NCBI GenBank assembly: GCA_023957975.1
Contig: JAMLGM010000010.1
Span: 62,001 to 126,000 of the forward strand
Direction of reading: 5' to 3'
DNA: 64,000 nt
DNA from: Microthrixaceae bacterium
Lineage (GTDB): Bacteria > Actinomycetota > Acidimicrobiia > Acidimicrobiales > Microtrichaceae
The translations under genes and the position numbers were made by a program. Numbering within the stretch: the first letter of the stretch is position 1; every line of letters starts with the position of its first letter. A model generated the notes under the pieces. It was given only the letters and a program-made list of their open reading frames with translations. It ran no database searches and had not been told where the DNA came from. This document shows, piece by piece, positions 43,477 through 50,881 of this stretch.

Positions 43477-44559
43477 GTGCGCGCAGCGGTCATGAACGGG
43501 CAACGGATCTCAGTCGAGGCCGTGGACGACCCGACTCCAGGTCCGGGCCAGGTGGTCATCGCCCCCGAAGCGACCGGAATCTGTGGTAGCGACCTGCACC
43601 TGCGCGAGGCCTATGCCTCCTTCGCCCAGGCGGGCCTCGAGGTCGAGCCGATCATCCCCGGCCACGAGTTCGCCGGGCGCATCGTCGCCCTCGGATCCGA
43701 CGTCGACGCTCCTGGAGGCGGAACCGGAACCGGAACCGGAACCGGCGACCAGGCACTGCGGGTCGGCGACTTCGTCACCGCCATTCCCTTCACCCACGGT
43801 CCCGATGGCCCGGAGGGGATCGGCCTGTCGCCGCGTTTCGGCGGCGGGCTGGCCGAGTTCGTCCTCGCCGACGCCACATCCACCTTCGTGCTCCCGGAGT
43901 CGATTCACCCCGATCGGGCGGGCGCCGTCGGGGCGCTGGCCGAACCCCTGGCCGTCGGACTTCGGGCGCTGTCGAAGGCGGCGCCGCAAGGTCCGATCGT
44001 CGTCGTCGGCACCGGGCCGATCGGATTGATGGTGATCGCGGCGGCGGTCCTGCAAGGGCGCGGTCCGGTGATCGCCGTCGACCCGTCCGAACAACGTCGC
44101 GACGTCGCCCGCCGCGTCGGGGCCCACTCGGCTCATGCTCCCGGAGCGTCGCTGGTCGAGTTGCTGGACACCGTCGGATATCGGCCGAGCACCATGTCGC
44201 CGTTGCTGCGCGAGGATCCCGAGCCGGCCACGATCGTGGAATGCGTCGGCAGGCCGGAGGTCATCGAGACGCTGCTGGCCCAAGCCCCGGCCCACAGCCG
44301 AGTGGTCCTCGCCGGGGCCTGCATTCACTCACTCGAGATGCCCGTGTTGCAGCTCACCCTGGCCGAGGTCGCGGTCGAGACGAGCTTCGCCTACCGCCCC
44401 GCCGACTTCGTCGCCTCGGCGCAGCTGCTGGGAACCCACCCGGAGGTTTTCTCGTCGATGATCACCGCACAGCTCCCGTTGGCGGAGACCGAACACGCCT
44501 TTGCGCTCCTGGAGAACGAACCCGAACAGGTGAAGATTCTCATCAACCCGAGCGCCTGA
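43477..44559 (+). CDS. MDR-family zinc alcohol/polyol dehydrogenase-like protein
   Basis: A 360-residue medium-chain dehydrogenase. Catalytic zinc region: GICGSDLHL (Cys) and PGHEFAG (His, Glu), with AEPLAVGLRAL later as in sorbitol-type enzymes. The Rossmann segment is IVVVGTGPIGLMVIAAA. The lobe that carries four structural-zinc cysteines in many MDR enzymes has none here. Residues 82-89 are a GTGTGTGT insertion encoded by a 6-nt tandem repeat. GAGGGGA lies 6 nt before the GTG. It is followed by an SDR gene and a hydrolase gene on the same strand, suggesting a short catabolic unit; substrate unknown. Confidence 0.82.
   Translation: MRAAVMNGQRISVEAVDDPTPGPGQVVIAPEATGICGSDLHLREAYASFAQAGLEVEPIIPGHEFAGRIVALGSDVDAPGGGTGTGTGTGDQALRVGDFVTAIPFTHGPDGPEGIGLSPRFGGGLAEFVLADATSTFVLPESIHPDRAGAVGALAEPLAVGLRALSKAAPQGPIVVVGTGPIGLMVIAAAVLQGRGPVIAVDPSEQRRDVARRVGAHSAHAPGASLVELLDTVGYRPSTMSPLLREDPEPATIVECVGRPEVIETLLAQAPAHSRVVLAGACIHSLEMPVLQLTLAEVAVETSFAYRPADFVASAQLLGTHPEVFSSMITAQLPLAETEHAFALLENEPEQVKILINPSA
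43720..43743 (+). repeat. 6-nt in-frame tandem repeat in the MDR gene
   Basis: Four perfect copies of GGAACC, adding alternating Gly-Thr to the protein. Related degenerate AACCCGG-type repeats fill the gap after the stop codon (44560-44615). Confidence 0.95.
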
Positions 44560-44615
44560 ACCCGGAACCAGAACCTGAACCCGAAACCCGGAACCCGAAA
44601 CCCGGAACCTGCGAG
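44560..44615 (+). repeat. Degenerate AACCCGG/GGAACC repeat between MDR and SDR genes
   Basis: The 63-nt gap is almost entirely made of short units such as AACCCGGAACC and GAAACCCGGAACC, similar in composition to the coding repeat in the preceding gene. It probably reflects slippage. Confidence 0.8.
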
Positions 44616-44622
44616 GAACCCC

Positions 44623-45444
44623 ATGTCCGAATCCGCCACACCTGCATCTGTCCCCATGACCTTCCCCGACCGCTTCGCCGGAAAGGTCGCGCTCGTCACC
44701 GGAGGCGCGTCCGGAATTGGACGAGCCACGGTTCAGCGATTCGTCGCCGAGGGCGCCCGCGTGGTCGTCGGCGACCTCGCCGACGATGCGCTCGCGGCGG
44801 TGAGCGACGAGTTCGGCGAGGCCGTTCGAACGCAGCGGTGCGACGTCACGAACGAGGACGACGTCGCCGCGCTCGTCGCGCTGGCCCGGACCGAGTTCGG
44901 CGGGCTCGACGTCGTGTGCGCGAATGCCGGAACCGGCGGATTCGGGCTGATCACCGACATGGACCTCGACGAGTGGAACCGGGTGGTCGACGTCAACCTC
45001 ACCGGACCGTTCCTCACGATCAAACACGCAGCGCGGGCGATGAACGACGGTGGAGCGATCGTCATCACCGCCAGCCTCAACGCGGTGCAGCCAGCCGCCG
45101 GCATGTCGCCGTACTGCGCCTCGAAGGCGGGCGTGGCGATGCTGGCCCGGGTGGCGGCGATGGAGCTTGGCCCGCGGCGAATCCGCGTGAACGCGATCGC
45201 ACCGGGTCTGGTGAGCACCGGCCTCACCGCTCCGCTGATGAGCATCGACGCCGTGCGCGACGGATACGTCGAGAACACACCGGTCGGCCGCTACGCAGAC
45301 CCCCGCGAGATCGCCGGGCTCATCGGATATCTTGCCTCGGACGAGGCCTCATTCGTGTCGGGCGCTCTGCATCTCATCGACGGGGGAGCCAACACGATGC
45401 GCTACCCCGACCTCGTGGGTGCGTTGAACTCGCTCGAAGTTTGA
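44623..45444 (+). CDS. Short-chain dehydrogenase/reductase (SDR)
   Basis: A 273-residue classical SDR with cofactor motif VTGGASGIGRA, NAGTGG, active-site Ser in ITASLNAVQP and YCASKAG (Tyr and Lys). The acidic residue after beta-2 (VVVGDLADD) suggests NAD preference over NADP. It ends with VSGALHLIDGGANTMRYP. It lies between an MDR dehydrogenase and an alpha/beta hydrolase. Substrate unknown. Confidence 0.9.
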   Translation: MSESATPASVPMTFPDRFAGKVALVTGGASGIGRATVQRFVAEGARVVVGDLADDALAAVSDEFGEAVRTQRCDVTNEDDVAALVALARTEFGGLDVVCANAGTGGFGLITDMDLDEWNRVVDVNLTGPFLTIKHAARAMNDGGAIVITASLNAVQPAAGMSPYCASKAGVAMLARVAAMELGPRRIRVNAIAPGLVSTGLTAPLMSIDAVRDGYVENTPVGRYADPREIAGLIGYLASDEASFVSGALHLIDGGANTMRYPDLVGALNSLEV

Positions 45445-45468
45445 CTCCGAAAGGTCGGGAGGATCCCC

Positions 45469-46449
45469 GTGGTTGAGCACCAGCACCTCATCGTGTCGAA
45501 CGGCGACATCGACATCGCCGTCGACCTTGCGACGAGCGGCGAGATCGCGAGTCGTGGCACGGTCGTGTGTGTCGCCGGGTGGCCGGAACTCGGCCGTTCG
45601 TGGCGTCATCAGCAGCGTCATCTCGTCGAACGGGGGTACCGGGTCGCGACGGTCGACGTGCGGGGGTACGGCGCCAGCTCTGCGCCGCCCGAGGTGGAGC
45701 GGTACACCCTGCGCGAGCTGTCGGGGGACATCGCTGCGGTCGCCGAGGCGGTCTCGGACGATCCTGTCGTCGTGCTGTGTCACGACTGGGGTGCACCGAT
45801 CGGCTACCACACCGCCATTCGTCATCCGGATAGCGTCGCCGCAGTCACCGGGCTGAGCGTGCCGCACATGGCGCCGAACGGCTCGTCGCCGATCGAGATG
45901 CTCGATCTGTTGTACGCCGATCGGTTCTTCTACATGCTCTACTTCGCTCGTCCGGGGGTGGCCGAGGCCGACTTCGGACGCGACCTGCGAGGCTCGCTCA
46001 AGCGGTGTTACTGGGCGCTGTCGGGCGAGGCCCCGGCTGGTGCGTGGACCCCCGATGCGCCACGTGACGCGTCGCTGCTCGACCTGTTGCCGCCGTGCCC
46101 GGACGGGCCGCTCTCGTTCCTGCCCGACGATGAACTCGACGCGCTTGTCTCGGCCTTCGAGCGCACTGGCATGACCGGAGCGTTCAACCGCTACCGCGCC
46201 TCGGCGCTCGACGCTGCGGCCGATCTCGACATCGTCGGCGCCCGGGTGAAACAGCCGAGCTGTTTCATCGCCGGTGCGCTCGATCCCGTGCGCAACATGG
46301 TGCCCGGCGTCGACCTGTATTCCGAGGCCGGGGCCGATTGCTCCGAGTTTCGGGGCACCACCCTCATTCCGGGCGCTGGGCATTGGGTGCACCAGGAGGC
46401 GATCGCGGCCACCAACGCCGCCATCGACGCGTTCGTCGATTCCCTGTAG
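45469..46449 (+). CDS. Alpha/beta hydrolase, epoxide hydrolase-like
   Basis: A 326-residue alpha/beta hydrolase. The nucleophile elbow is CHDWGAPIG, with Asp as in epoxide hydrolases and haloalkane dehalogenases rather than Ser; the catalytic His is in GAGHWVHQE. The usual HGxP oxyanion motif reads AGWPE, with Ala in place of His. A cap domain lies between about residues 145 and 240. The GTG start has an AGGAT-type Shine-Dalgarno nearby. It probably processes an epoxide or halide intermediate related to the two dehydrogenases upstream; this is inference. Confidence 0.82.
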   Translation: MVEHQHLIVSNGDIDIAVDLATSGEIASRGTVVCVAGWPELGRSWRHQQRHLVERGYRVATVDVRGYGASSAPPEVERYTLRELSGDIAAVAEAVSDDPVVVLCHDWGAPIGYHTAIRHPDSVAAVTGLSVPHMAPNGSSPIEMLDLLYADRFFYMLYFARPGVAEADFGRDLRGSLKRCYWALSGEAPAGAWTPDAPRDASLLDLLPPCPDGPLSFLPDDELDALVSAFERTGMTGAFNRYRASALDAAADLDIVGARVKQPSCFIAGALDPVRNMVPGVDLYSEAGADCSEFRGTTLIPGAGHWVHQEAIAATNAAIDAFVDSL

Positions 46450-46470
46450 GGGATCGCTGACGGCCGTACG

Positions 46471-46492
46471 CGCCCAGGCCCAGGCCCAGGCG
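46471..46492 (+). repeat. GCCCAG tandem repeat between convergent genes
   Basis: Three tandem copies of a 6-nt GCCCAG-type unit in the 44-nt gap between the hydrolase and aconitase genes. No clear terminator hairpin is visible there. Confidence 0.7.
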
Positions 46493-46493
46493 G

Positions 46494-48770
46494 CTACTTC
46501 GCGGCGTTCGCCCGGATGATGTTGAGTGCCGAGCCGGCCTTGAACCACTCGATGTGTTCGGGGCTCATCGTCTGGTTCGCCTGGAAGCTCAGCGTGGTGC
46601 CGTCGGGCTTCGTGAGCACGAGGTCGACCGGCCTGCCGGGAGCGAGGTCGGCCAGACCGACGATGGAGATGCGGTCGTCCTCGCCGATCTGGTCATAGAC
46701 GGTCGGATCCGCGAAGGTCAGCGGCAACACGCCCTGCTTCTTGAGGTTGGCCTCGTGGATGCGAGCGAAGCTGCGCACCAGGATCGCCTTGGCGCCGCGG
46801 AATCGCGGCTCCATCGCGGCGTGTTCGCGCGACGAGCCCTCACCCCAGTTCTCGTCGCCCACCGCGATCCACGGCTGGCCGGCCTCGTGGTAGTGCTTGG
46901 CGATGTCGGGGAACGACCGGGTCGAGCCGTCGAGCTGATCCTTGCCCTCGCCGACCGCACCGGTGAAGGCGTTGACCGCTCCGAGGAACAGGTTGCCCGA
47001 GATGTTTTCGAGGTGGCCGCGGTACTTGAGCCACGGACCGGCCATCGAGATGTGGTCGGTGGTGCACTTACCCTTGGCCTTCAGCAGGATCGGCAGGTCG
47101 TCGAAGTCCTTGCCGTCCCAGGCAGCGAAGGGCTCGAGGAGTTGCAGGCGATCCGAGGTCGGCGACACCTTGACCTCCAGGCCGCTCGCATCCTCGGGCG
47201 GGGCGATGAAGGTGTTCTCACCCGGGGTGAAGCCGGCTTCGGGGAGCTCCTGGCCGACCGGCACCGACAGCTTCACCTGTTCGCCGGCGTCGTTGGTGAG
47301 CGTGTCGTTGATGGGGTCGAAGTCGACCGATCCGGCGAGCGCGAGGGCGACCACGGTTTCGGGAGACGTCACGAATGCGAGCGTGTTGGCCGAGCCGTCG
47401 TTGCGCTTCGGGAAGTTGCGGTTGTAGGAGGTGACGATCGTGTTCGGCTCGCTGGTCACCGACTCGGGACGGCTCCACTGGCCGATGCACGGACCGCAGG
47501 CGTTGGCCAGCACCGTCGCCCCGGCTGCCTCGAAGGTGCCGAGCAGGCCGTCGCGTTCGATCGTGGCGCGCACCTGTTCCGAGCCGGGGGTGATGAGCAG
47601 CGGCGTCTTGACCTTCAGGCCGTTCGCCGCGGCCTCCCTGAGGATGGAAGCGGCACGGGTGATGTCCTCATAGGACGAGTTCGTGCACGACCCGACGAGT
47701 GCCGAGCTGATCTCGAGTGGCCAGCCGTTCAGCTTCGCCTCGCTGCCGAGGTCTTTGACCTCCCGGGCAAGGTCCGGGGTGTGCGGGCCGTTGATGTGGG
47801 GCTGCAGGGTCGACAGGTCGATCTCGATGACCTGGTCGTAGTACTCGGCCGGGTTGGCCAATACGGAGTCGTCGGCCCGGAGGTGTTCGGCGACCGCATC
47901 GGCGGCGGTGGCGATCGCCCCCCGGCCGGTCGAGGCGAGGTAGCGGCCCATCGCTGCGTCGTAGCCGAACAGCGAGGTGGTGGCGCCGATCTCCGCGCCC
48001 ATGTTGCAAATGGTGGCCTTGCCGGTGCAGCTGATGCTGTTCGCCCCTTCGCCGAAGTACTCGACGATGGCGCCGGTGCCCCCCTTCACGGTGAGGATCT
48101 CGGCGACCTTCAAGATGATGTCCTTCGGCGCCGACCAGCCGTTGAGGCTGCCGGTGAGGTGGACGCCGATCAGCTTGGGCCAGCGGATGTTGAACGGGAA
48201 CCCGGTCATGACATCGACGGCGTCGGCCCCGCCCACACCGATGGCGATCATGCCGAGGCCGCCGGCGTTGGGGGTGTGGGAGTCGGTGCCGACCATCATG
48301 GCGCCGGGGAAGGCGTACTGTTCGAGCACGACCTGGTGGATGATGCCCGAACCGGGTCCCCAGAAGCCGATTCCATACTTGGCGGACACCGACTCGAGGA
48401 AGTCGTAGACCTCGCGGTTGCCGGTTTCGGCGGCGAGCAGGTCGACCTTGGCTCCCTCCTTGGCCTGGATGAGGTGGTCGCAGTGCACCGTGGAGGGCAC
48501 GGCGACCTGCGGGAGGCCGGCGGTCATGAACTGCAGCAGCGCCATCTGGGCGGTGGCGTCCTGCATCGCCACGCGGTCGGGGCGTAGATCGTTGTAGGAG
48601 ACGCCGCGTTCGGGTTCGGCGGTGTCGCTGGGGTCGAGGTGGTTGAAGAGAATCTTTTCGGCGAGGGTCAGGTCGCGTCCGAGACGCTCGCGGGCGGCGC
48701 TCAGGCGCTGCTCGAGTGTTGCATAGACGCTGTTGACGAGCTCAATGGGGGTGGTCGCTGAGACAGCCAT
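46494..48770 (-). CDS. acn: Aconitate hydratase, mitochondrial-type
   Basis: A 758-residue aconitase, converting citrate to isocitrate in the TCA cycle. The length and sequence fit the mitochondrial-type rather than the 900-residue AcnA or AcnB type. Cluster cysteines are in [11 protein letters not shown] and [11 protein letters not shown]. Other marks are [26 protein letters not shown] and, in the swivelling domain, [19 protein letters not shown]. The ATG at 48770 has AGGAG 6 nt upstream; an open frame reaches further to 48968 but crosses the regulatory region. It is divergent from a GntR/UTRA regulator, which may control it. Confidence 0.94.
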   Translation of the reverse strand: MAVSATTPIELVNSVYATLEQRLSAARERLGRDLTLAEKILFNHLDPSDTAEPERGVSYNDLRPDRVAMQDATAQMALLQFMTAGLPQVAVPSTVHCDHLIQAKEGAKVDLLAAETGNREVYDFLESVSAKYGIGFWGPGSGIIHQVVLEQYAFPGAMMVGTDSHTPNAGGLGMIAIGVGGADAVDVMTGFPFNIRWPKLIGVHLTGSLNGWSAPKDIILKVAEILTVKGGTGAIVEYFGEGANSISCTGKATICNMGAEIGATTSLFGYDAAMGRYLASTGRGAIATAADAVAEHLRADDSVLANPAEYYDQVIEIDLSTLQPHINGPHTPDLAREVKDLGSEAKLNGWPLEISSALVGSCTNSSYEDITRAASILREAAANGLKVKTPLLITPGSEQVRATIERDGLLGTFEAAGATVLANACGPCIGQWSRPESVTSEPNTIVTSYNRNFPKRNDGSANTLAFVTSPETVVALALAGSVDFDPINDTLTNDAGEQVKLSVPVGQELPEAGFTPGENTFIAPPEDASGLEVKVSPTSDRLQLLEPFAAWDGKDFDDLPILLKAKGKCTTDHISMAGPWLKYRGHLENISGNLFLGAVNAFTGAVGEGKDQLDGSTRSFPDIAKHYHEAGQPWIAVGDENWGEGSSREHAAMEPRFRGAKAILVRSFARIHEANLKKQGVLPLTFADPTVYDQIGEDDRISIVGLADLAPGRPVDLVLTKPDGTTLSFQANQTMSPEHIEWFKAGSALNIIRANAAK

Positions 48771-48876
48771 GTGCGCTCCTAGGTGTTGGGGTGTGTTCGT
48801 GATCTGGACGGTACCCGTTGGGCGGGTCGACCGGGTTTCGGAATCGGCTCGGCGCCGGTACCGTGTCTCCACTAGA

Positions 48877-48926
48877 TACAAGTAGAGTACAAGTGTCGAC
48901 CGCAAGTATACAAGTACCAGACAAGT
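48877..48926. promoter_or_regulatory. Array of TACAAGT direct repeats between acn and the GntR gene
   Basis: TACAAGT occurs at 48877, 48888 and 48909, with related CGCAAGT at 48901 and GACAAGT at 48920. Spacings are 11, 13, 8 and 11 nt, so three of the copies fall on near-helical phase pairs. The block is the only AT-rich part of the divergent region and likely contains the operator for the adjacent GntR-type protein and promoter elements (for example TATACA at 48908-48913). Confidence 0.65.
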
Positions 48927-48939
48927 GGGGTCGGAGCGC

Positions 48940-49716
48940 ATGGACCTGCCGAACGAGGTGGACGTCACGGCCAGCAGCCCGAAACGTCGGATCCGCTATC
49001 AATCGATCGCCGAGGACGTGCGACGTCGAATCGTCGATGGCGAATTGCAGCCGGGAGTGTTGTTGCCCTCCGAATCGGAGCTCTCGGGTCGATATTCGGT
49101 GAGTCGGGTGACGGTTCGTCGGGCGCTCGAGGCGCTGCGGGGCGATGGCCTCATCGATTCGCGCCAGGGGTTCGGATGGTTCGTGGCGACCGACCCGCTC
49201 CGCCAGGAGTTGCGCGAGTTGGGCACGATGGAATCGCAGCTCCGTGCCGTTGGCATGTCGAGTGAACGTCGGATCCTGTCGTTCTCCTTCGTCACCGCGC
49301 CGCCGGCGGTCGCTCAGACCCTGCGGGATGACGAGGTGCTCGAGGTGCGCCGACTCAACCTGGCGGACGGCCAACCGTTCGCCGTGGTCACGGTGTGGTG
49401 CCCGGCCCGCCTCGGAGCGCAGCTGTCACGCTCCGATGTCGAACGGTCGAGCTTCCTGGAACAGCTCCCCGTCGAGATCGGTGGGGCGAGCCAGACGATC
49501 GGCGCCCGCGCCGCAACCGAGGAGACGGCCAAGCTGCTCGACATCCCGGTCGGGTCGCCGTTGCTCGTCGCGGACCGGGTGACGCGTTCCGCCGACGGCG
49601 CGGCGGTGCTGATCAGCCGTCACGAGTTCGCCGCGCACCGCACCGAGTTCGTGGTGGAGTTGCCCGCCGCGGTCGCCAGCGGGTTGGGCCCCGCGGGTCT
49701 TCGGGTCGTGGAGTAG
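48940..49716 (+). CDS. GntR-family regulator with UTRA effector domain
   Basis: A 258-residue (from the ATG at 48940) HutC-type regulator. The winged helix covers residues 15-80: [45 protein letters not shown], then [13 protein letters not shown]. The UTRA ligand-binding domain fills the rest. A GTG at 48925 would add five residues but overlaps the last operator-like repeat. Because it is divergent from aconitase and flanked by a direct-repeat array, it may sense a TCA-cycle or related metabolite; this is inference. Downstream it converges on the Flp pilin gene. Confidence 0.85.
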   Translation: MDLPNEVDVTASSPKRRIRYQSIAEDVRRRIVDGELQPGVLLPSESELSGRYSVSRVTVRRALEALRGDGLIDSRQGFGWFVATDPLRQELRELGTMESQLRAVGMSSERRILSFSFVTAPPAVAQTLRDDEVLEVRRLNLADGQPFAVVTVWCPARLGAQLSRSDVERSSFLEQLPVEIGGASQTIGARAATEETAKLLDIPVGSPLLVADRVTRSADGAAVLISRHEFAAHRTEFVVELPAAVASGLGPAGLRVVE

Positions 49717-49790
49717 CGGCGGGCGAGCTGGCGGGCCGGCGGGCGGGGTGACCGGTGCTCGGCTGCGGGCGGGACGGTGCTCGACCGGGT

Positions 49791-50006
49791 TCAGAGGTGG
49801 CCGGAGACGCTGCTGAATCCAGCGGGGAGGGTTTCTCCGAGTGCGGCAACCCCGGCGACGCACACGATGGCGATCAACGCCAGCAGCAGTGCGTATTCGA
49901 CGAGGTTGGCGCCGCGTTCGGATCGAGACGCTGCCAGGCCGTGGGAGGAACCATCGGTCGAGTCCAGCGCTTCGGTCGTGTTGTCGATGAGCTCCTGGGG
50001 TTCCAT
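49791..50006 (-). CDS. Flp-family type IVb pilin
   Basis: A 71-residue Flp pilin. A hydrophilic leader of about 30 residues ends in RSERGANLVEYALLLALIAIVCVAG: a prepilin processing site at the Gly, the conserved Glu5 of the mature form and the hydrophobic helix. Mature pilins are assembled into Flp/Tad pili. The tadE/tadG-like genes of the window are 38 kb away, and the assembly ATPase is not here. The gene lies upstream of nothing else on its strand except the convergent regulator. Confidence 0.85.
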   Translation of the reverse strand: MEPQELIDNTTEALDSTDGSSHGLAASRSERGANLVEYALLLALIAIVCVAGVAALGETLPAGFSSVSGHL

Positions 50007-50135
50007 GACCTGGGTATCGGAGCGTGGCCGTCAGCGCTGAAGCCCGATGAGGCAAGCAGGGTCGAACGTCTTACCGCGAAACGCCGCCCGGCCCACCTCG
50101 GCCGTCGCAAACCGCTTCGTTCGCCCCAAAACGCC

Positions 50136-50185
50136 GTTCTCCGATAACCAGTGGTCGTGATCACGACCACTGGTTATCGGAGAAC
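50136..50185. repeat. Palindrome family, copy 3 (50 bp perfect)
   Basis: Identical 50-bp core. Pairing does not extend beyond the core here (C before, A after), but the right flank AGGCGGGGG is shared with copy 2. It lies 45 nt after the stop of the response regulator gene and upstream of the Flp pilin gene on the same strand. Confidence 0.98.
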
Positions 50186-50230
50186 AGGCGGGGGCAGCTG
50201 GGTCAGTGCAGCTGGGGGAGAACCGCCGGG

Positions 50231-50881
50231 TCAGTGCAGCTCGACGATGCCCATCCGCACCGCCTGCAGGACCGCCTGGGTGCGGTCGCGGGCGTCGAGC
50301 TTCTGATAGATCGACGCCAGGTGGTTCTTCACCGTCTTTTGGCTGATGTAGAGCCGCTCGGCGACCTCGGGGGTCGAGCAACCATCGGCGATGAGTTGCA
50401 GCACCTCTTCCTCACGCTTGGTGACGGTGCGTTCCTCCTCGGTGCGGGCCTTGTCGTCGAGGCGGCGCACCTCGTCCAGCATCGTCTTGGCCAACTGGGG
50501 TGACAGCACGGTCTCGCCGCCAGCGGCCATGCGCACCGCCTCGGCGATTTCGCTGGTCGAGCAGTCCTTGATGAGATAGCCGCTAGCTCCGGCTCGGATG
50601 GCGTTGGTCAGCACTTCCTTATCGGCATGCATGGTCAACATGACGACCCGGGCGTCGCTGCCGTGGGTTTTCATCTGGCGGCACGCCTCGACCCCGTCGC
50701 AGTTAGGCATCGAGACGTCCATCAAGATGACGTCGGGGACCAGCTGCTCGGCGAGGGCGACGGCCTCCACGCCGTCCTTGGCCTCGCCGACGACGTCGAA
50801 ACCCTCGTCGATCATCGACCGACGTAGCCCTTCGCGCAGCATCTTGTGGTCGTCGGCGAGCATCAGACGGATCGGGTTCAT
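50231..50881 (-). CDS. NarL/LuxR-family response regulator
   Basis: A 216-residue response regulator. The receiver has acidic residues D10-D11, phosphoacceptor Asp55 (ILMDVSMPN) and Lys in YLIKDC. The C-terminal LuxR helix-turn-helix is TKREEEVLQLIADGCSTPEVAERLYISQKTVKNHL. Its ATG overlaps the sensor kinase stop by 4 nt, so kinase and regulator form a cognate pair. The last codons and stop are partly duplicated 30 nt downstream (GTCAGTGCAGCT twice). Targets unknown. Confidence 0.92.
   Translation of the reverse strand: MNPIRLMLADDHKMLREGLRRSMIDEGFDVVGEAKDGVEAVALAEQLVPDVILMDVSMPNCDGVEACRQMKTHGSDARVVMLTMHADKEVLTNAIRAGASGYLIKDCSTSEIAEAVRMAAGGETVLSPQLAKTMLDEVRRLDDKARTEEERTVTKREEEVLQLIADGCSTPEVAERLYISQKTVKNHLASIYQKLDARDRTQAVLQAVRMGIVELH

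Noticed and set aside
46554..48587. A 677-codon open frame on the plus strand
   Set aside because: It is wholly antisense to the aconitase gene, whose motifs are complete. High GC keeps the opposite frame open.
41027..50185. CRISPR array or phage attachment sites made by the three palindromes
   Set aside because: Spacing is 2 to 7 kb and irregular, with ordinary genes between, no cas genes and no integrase.
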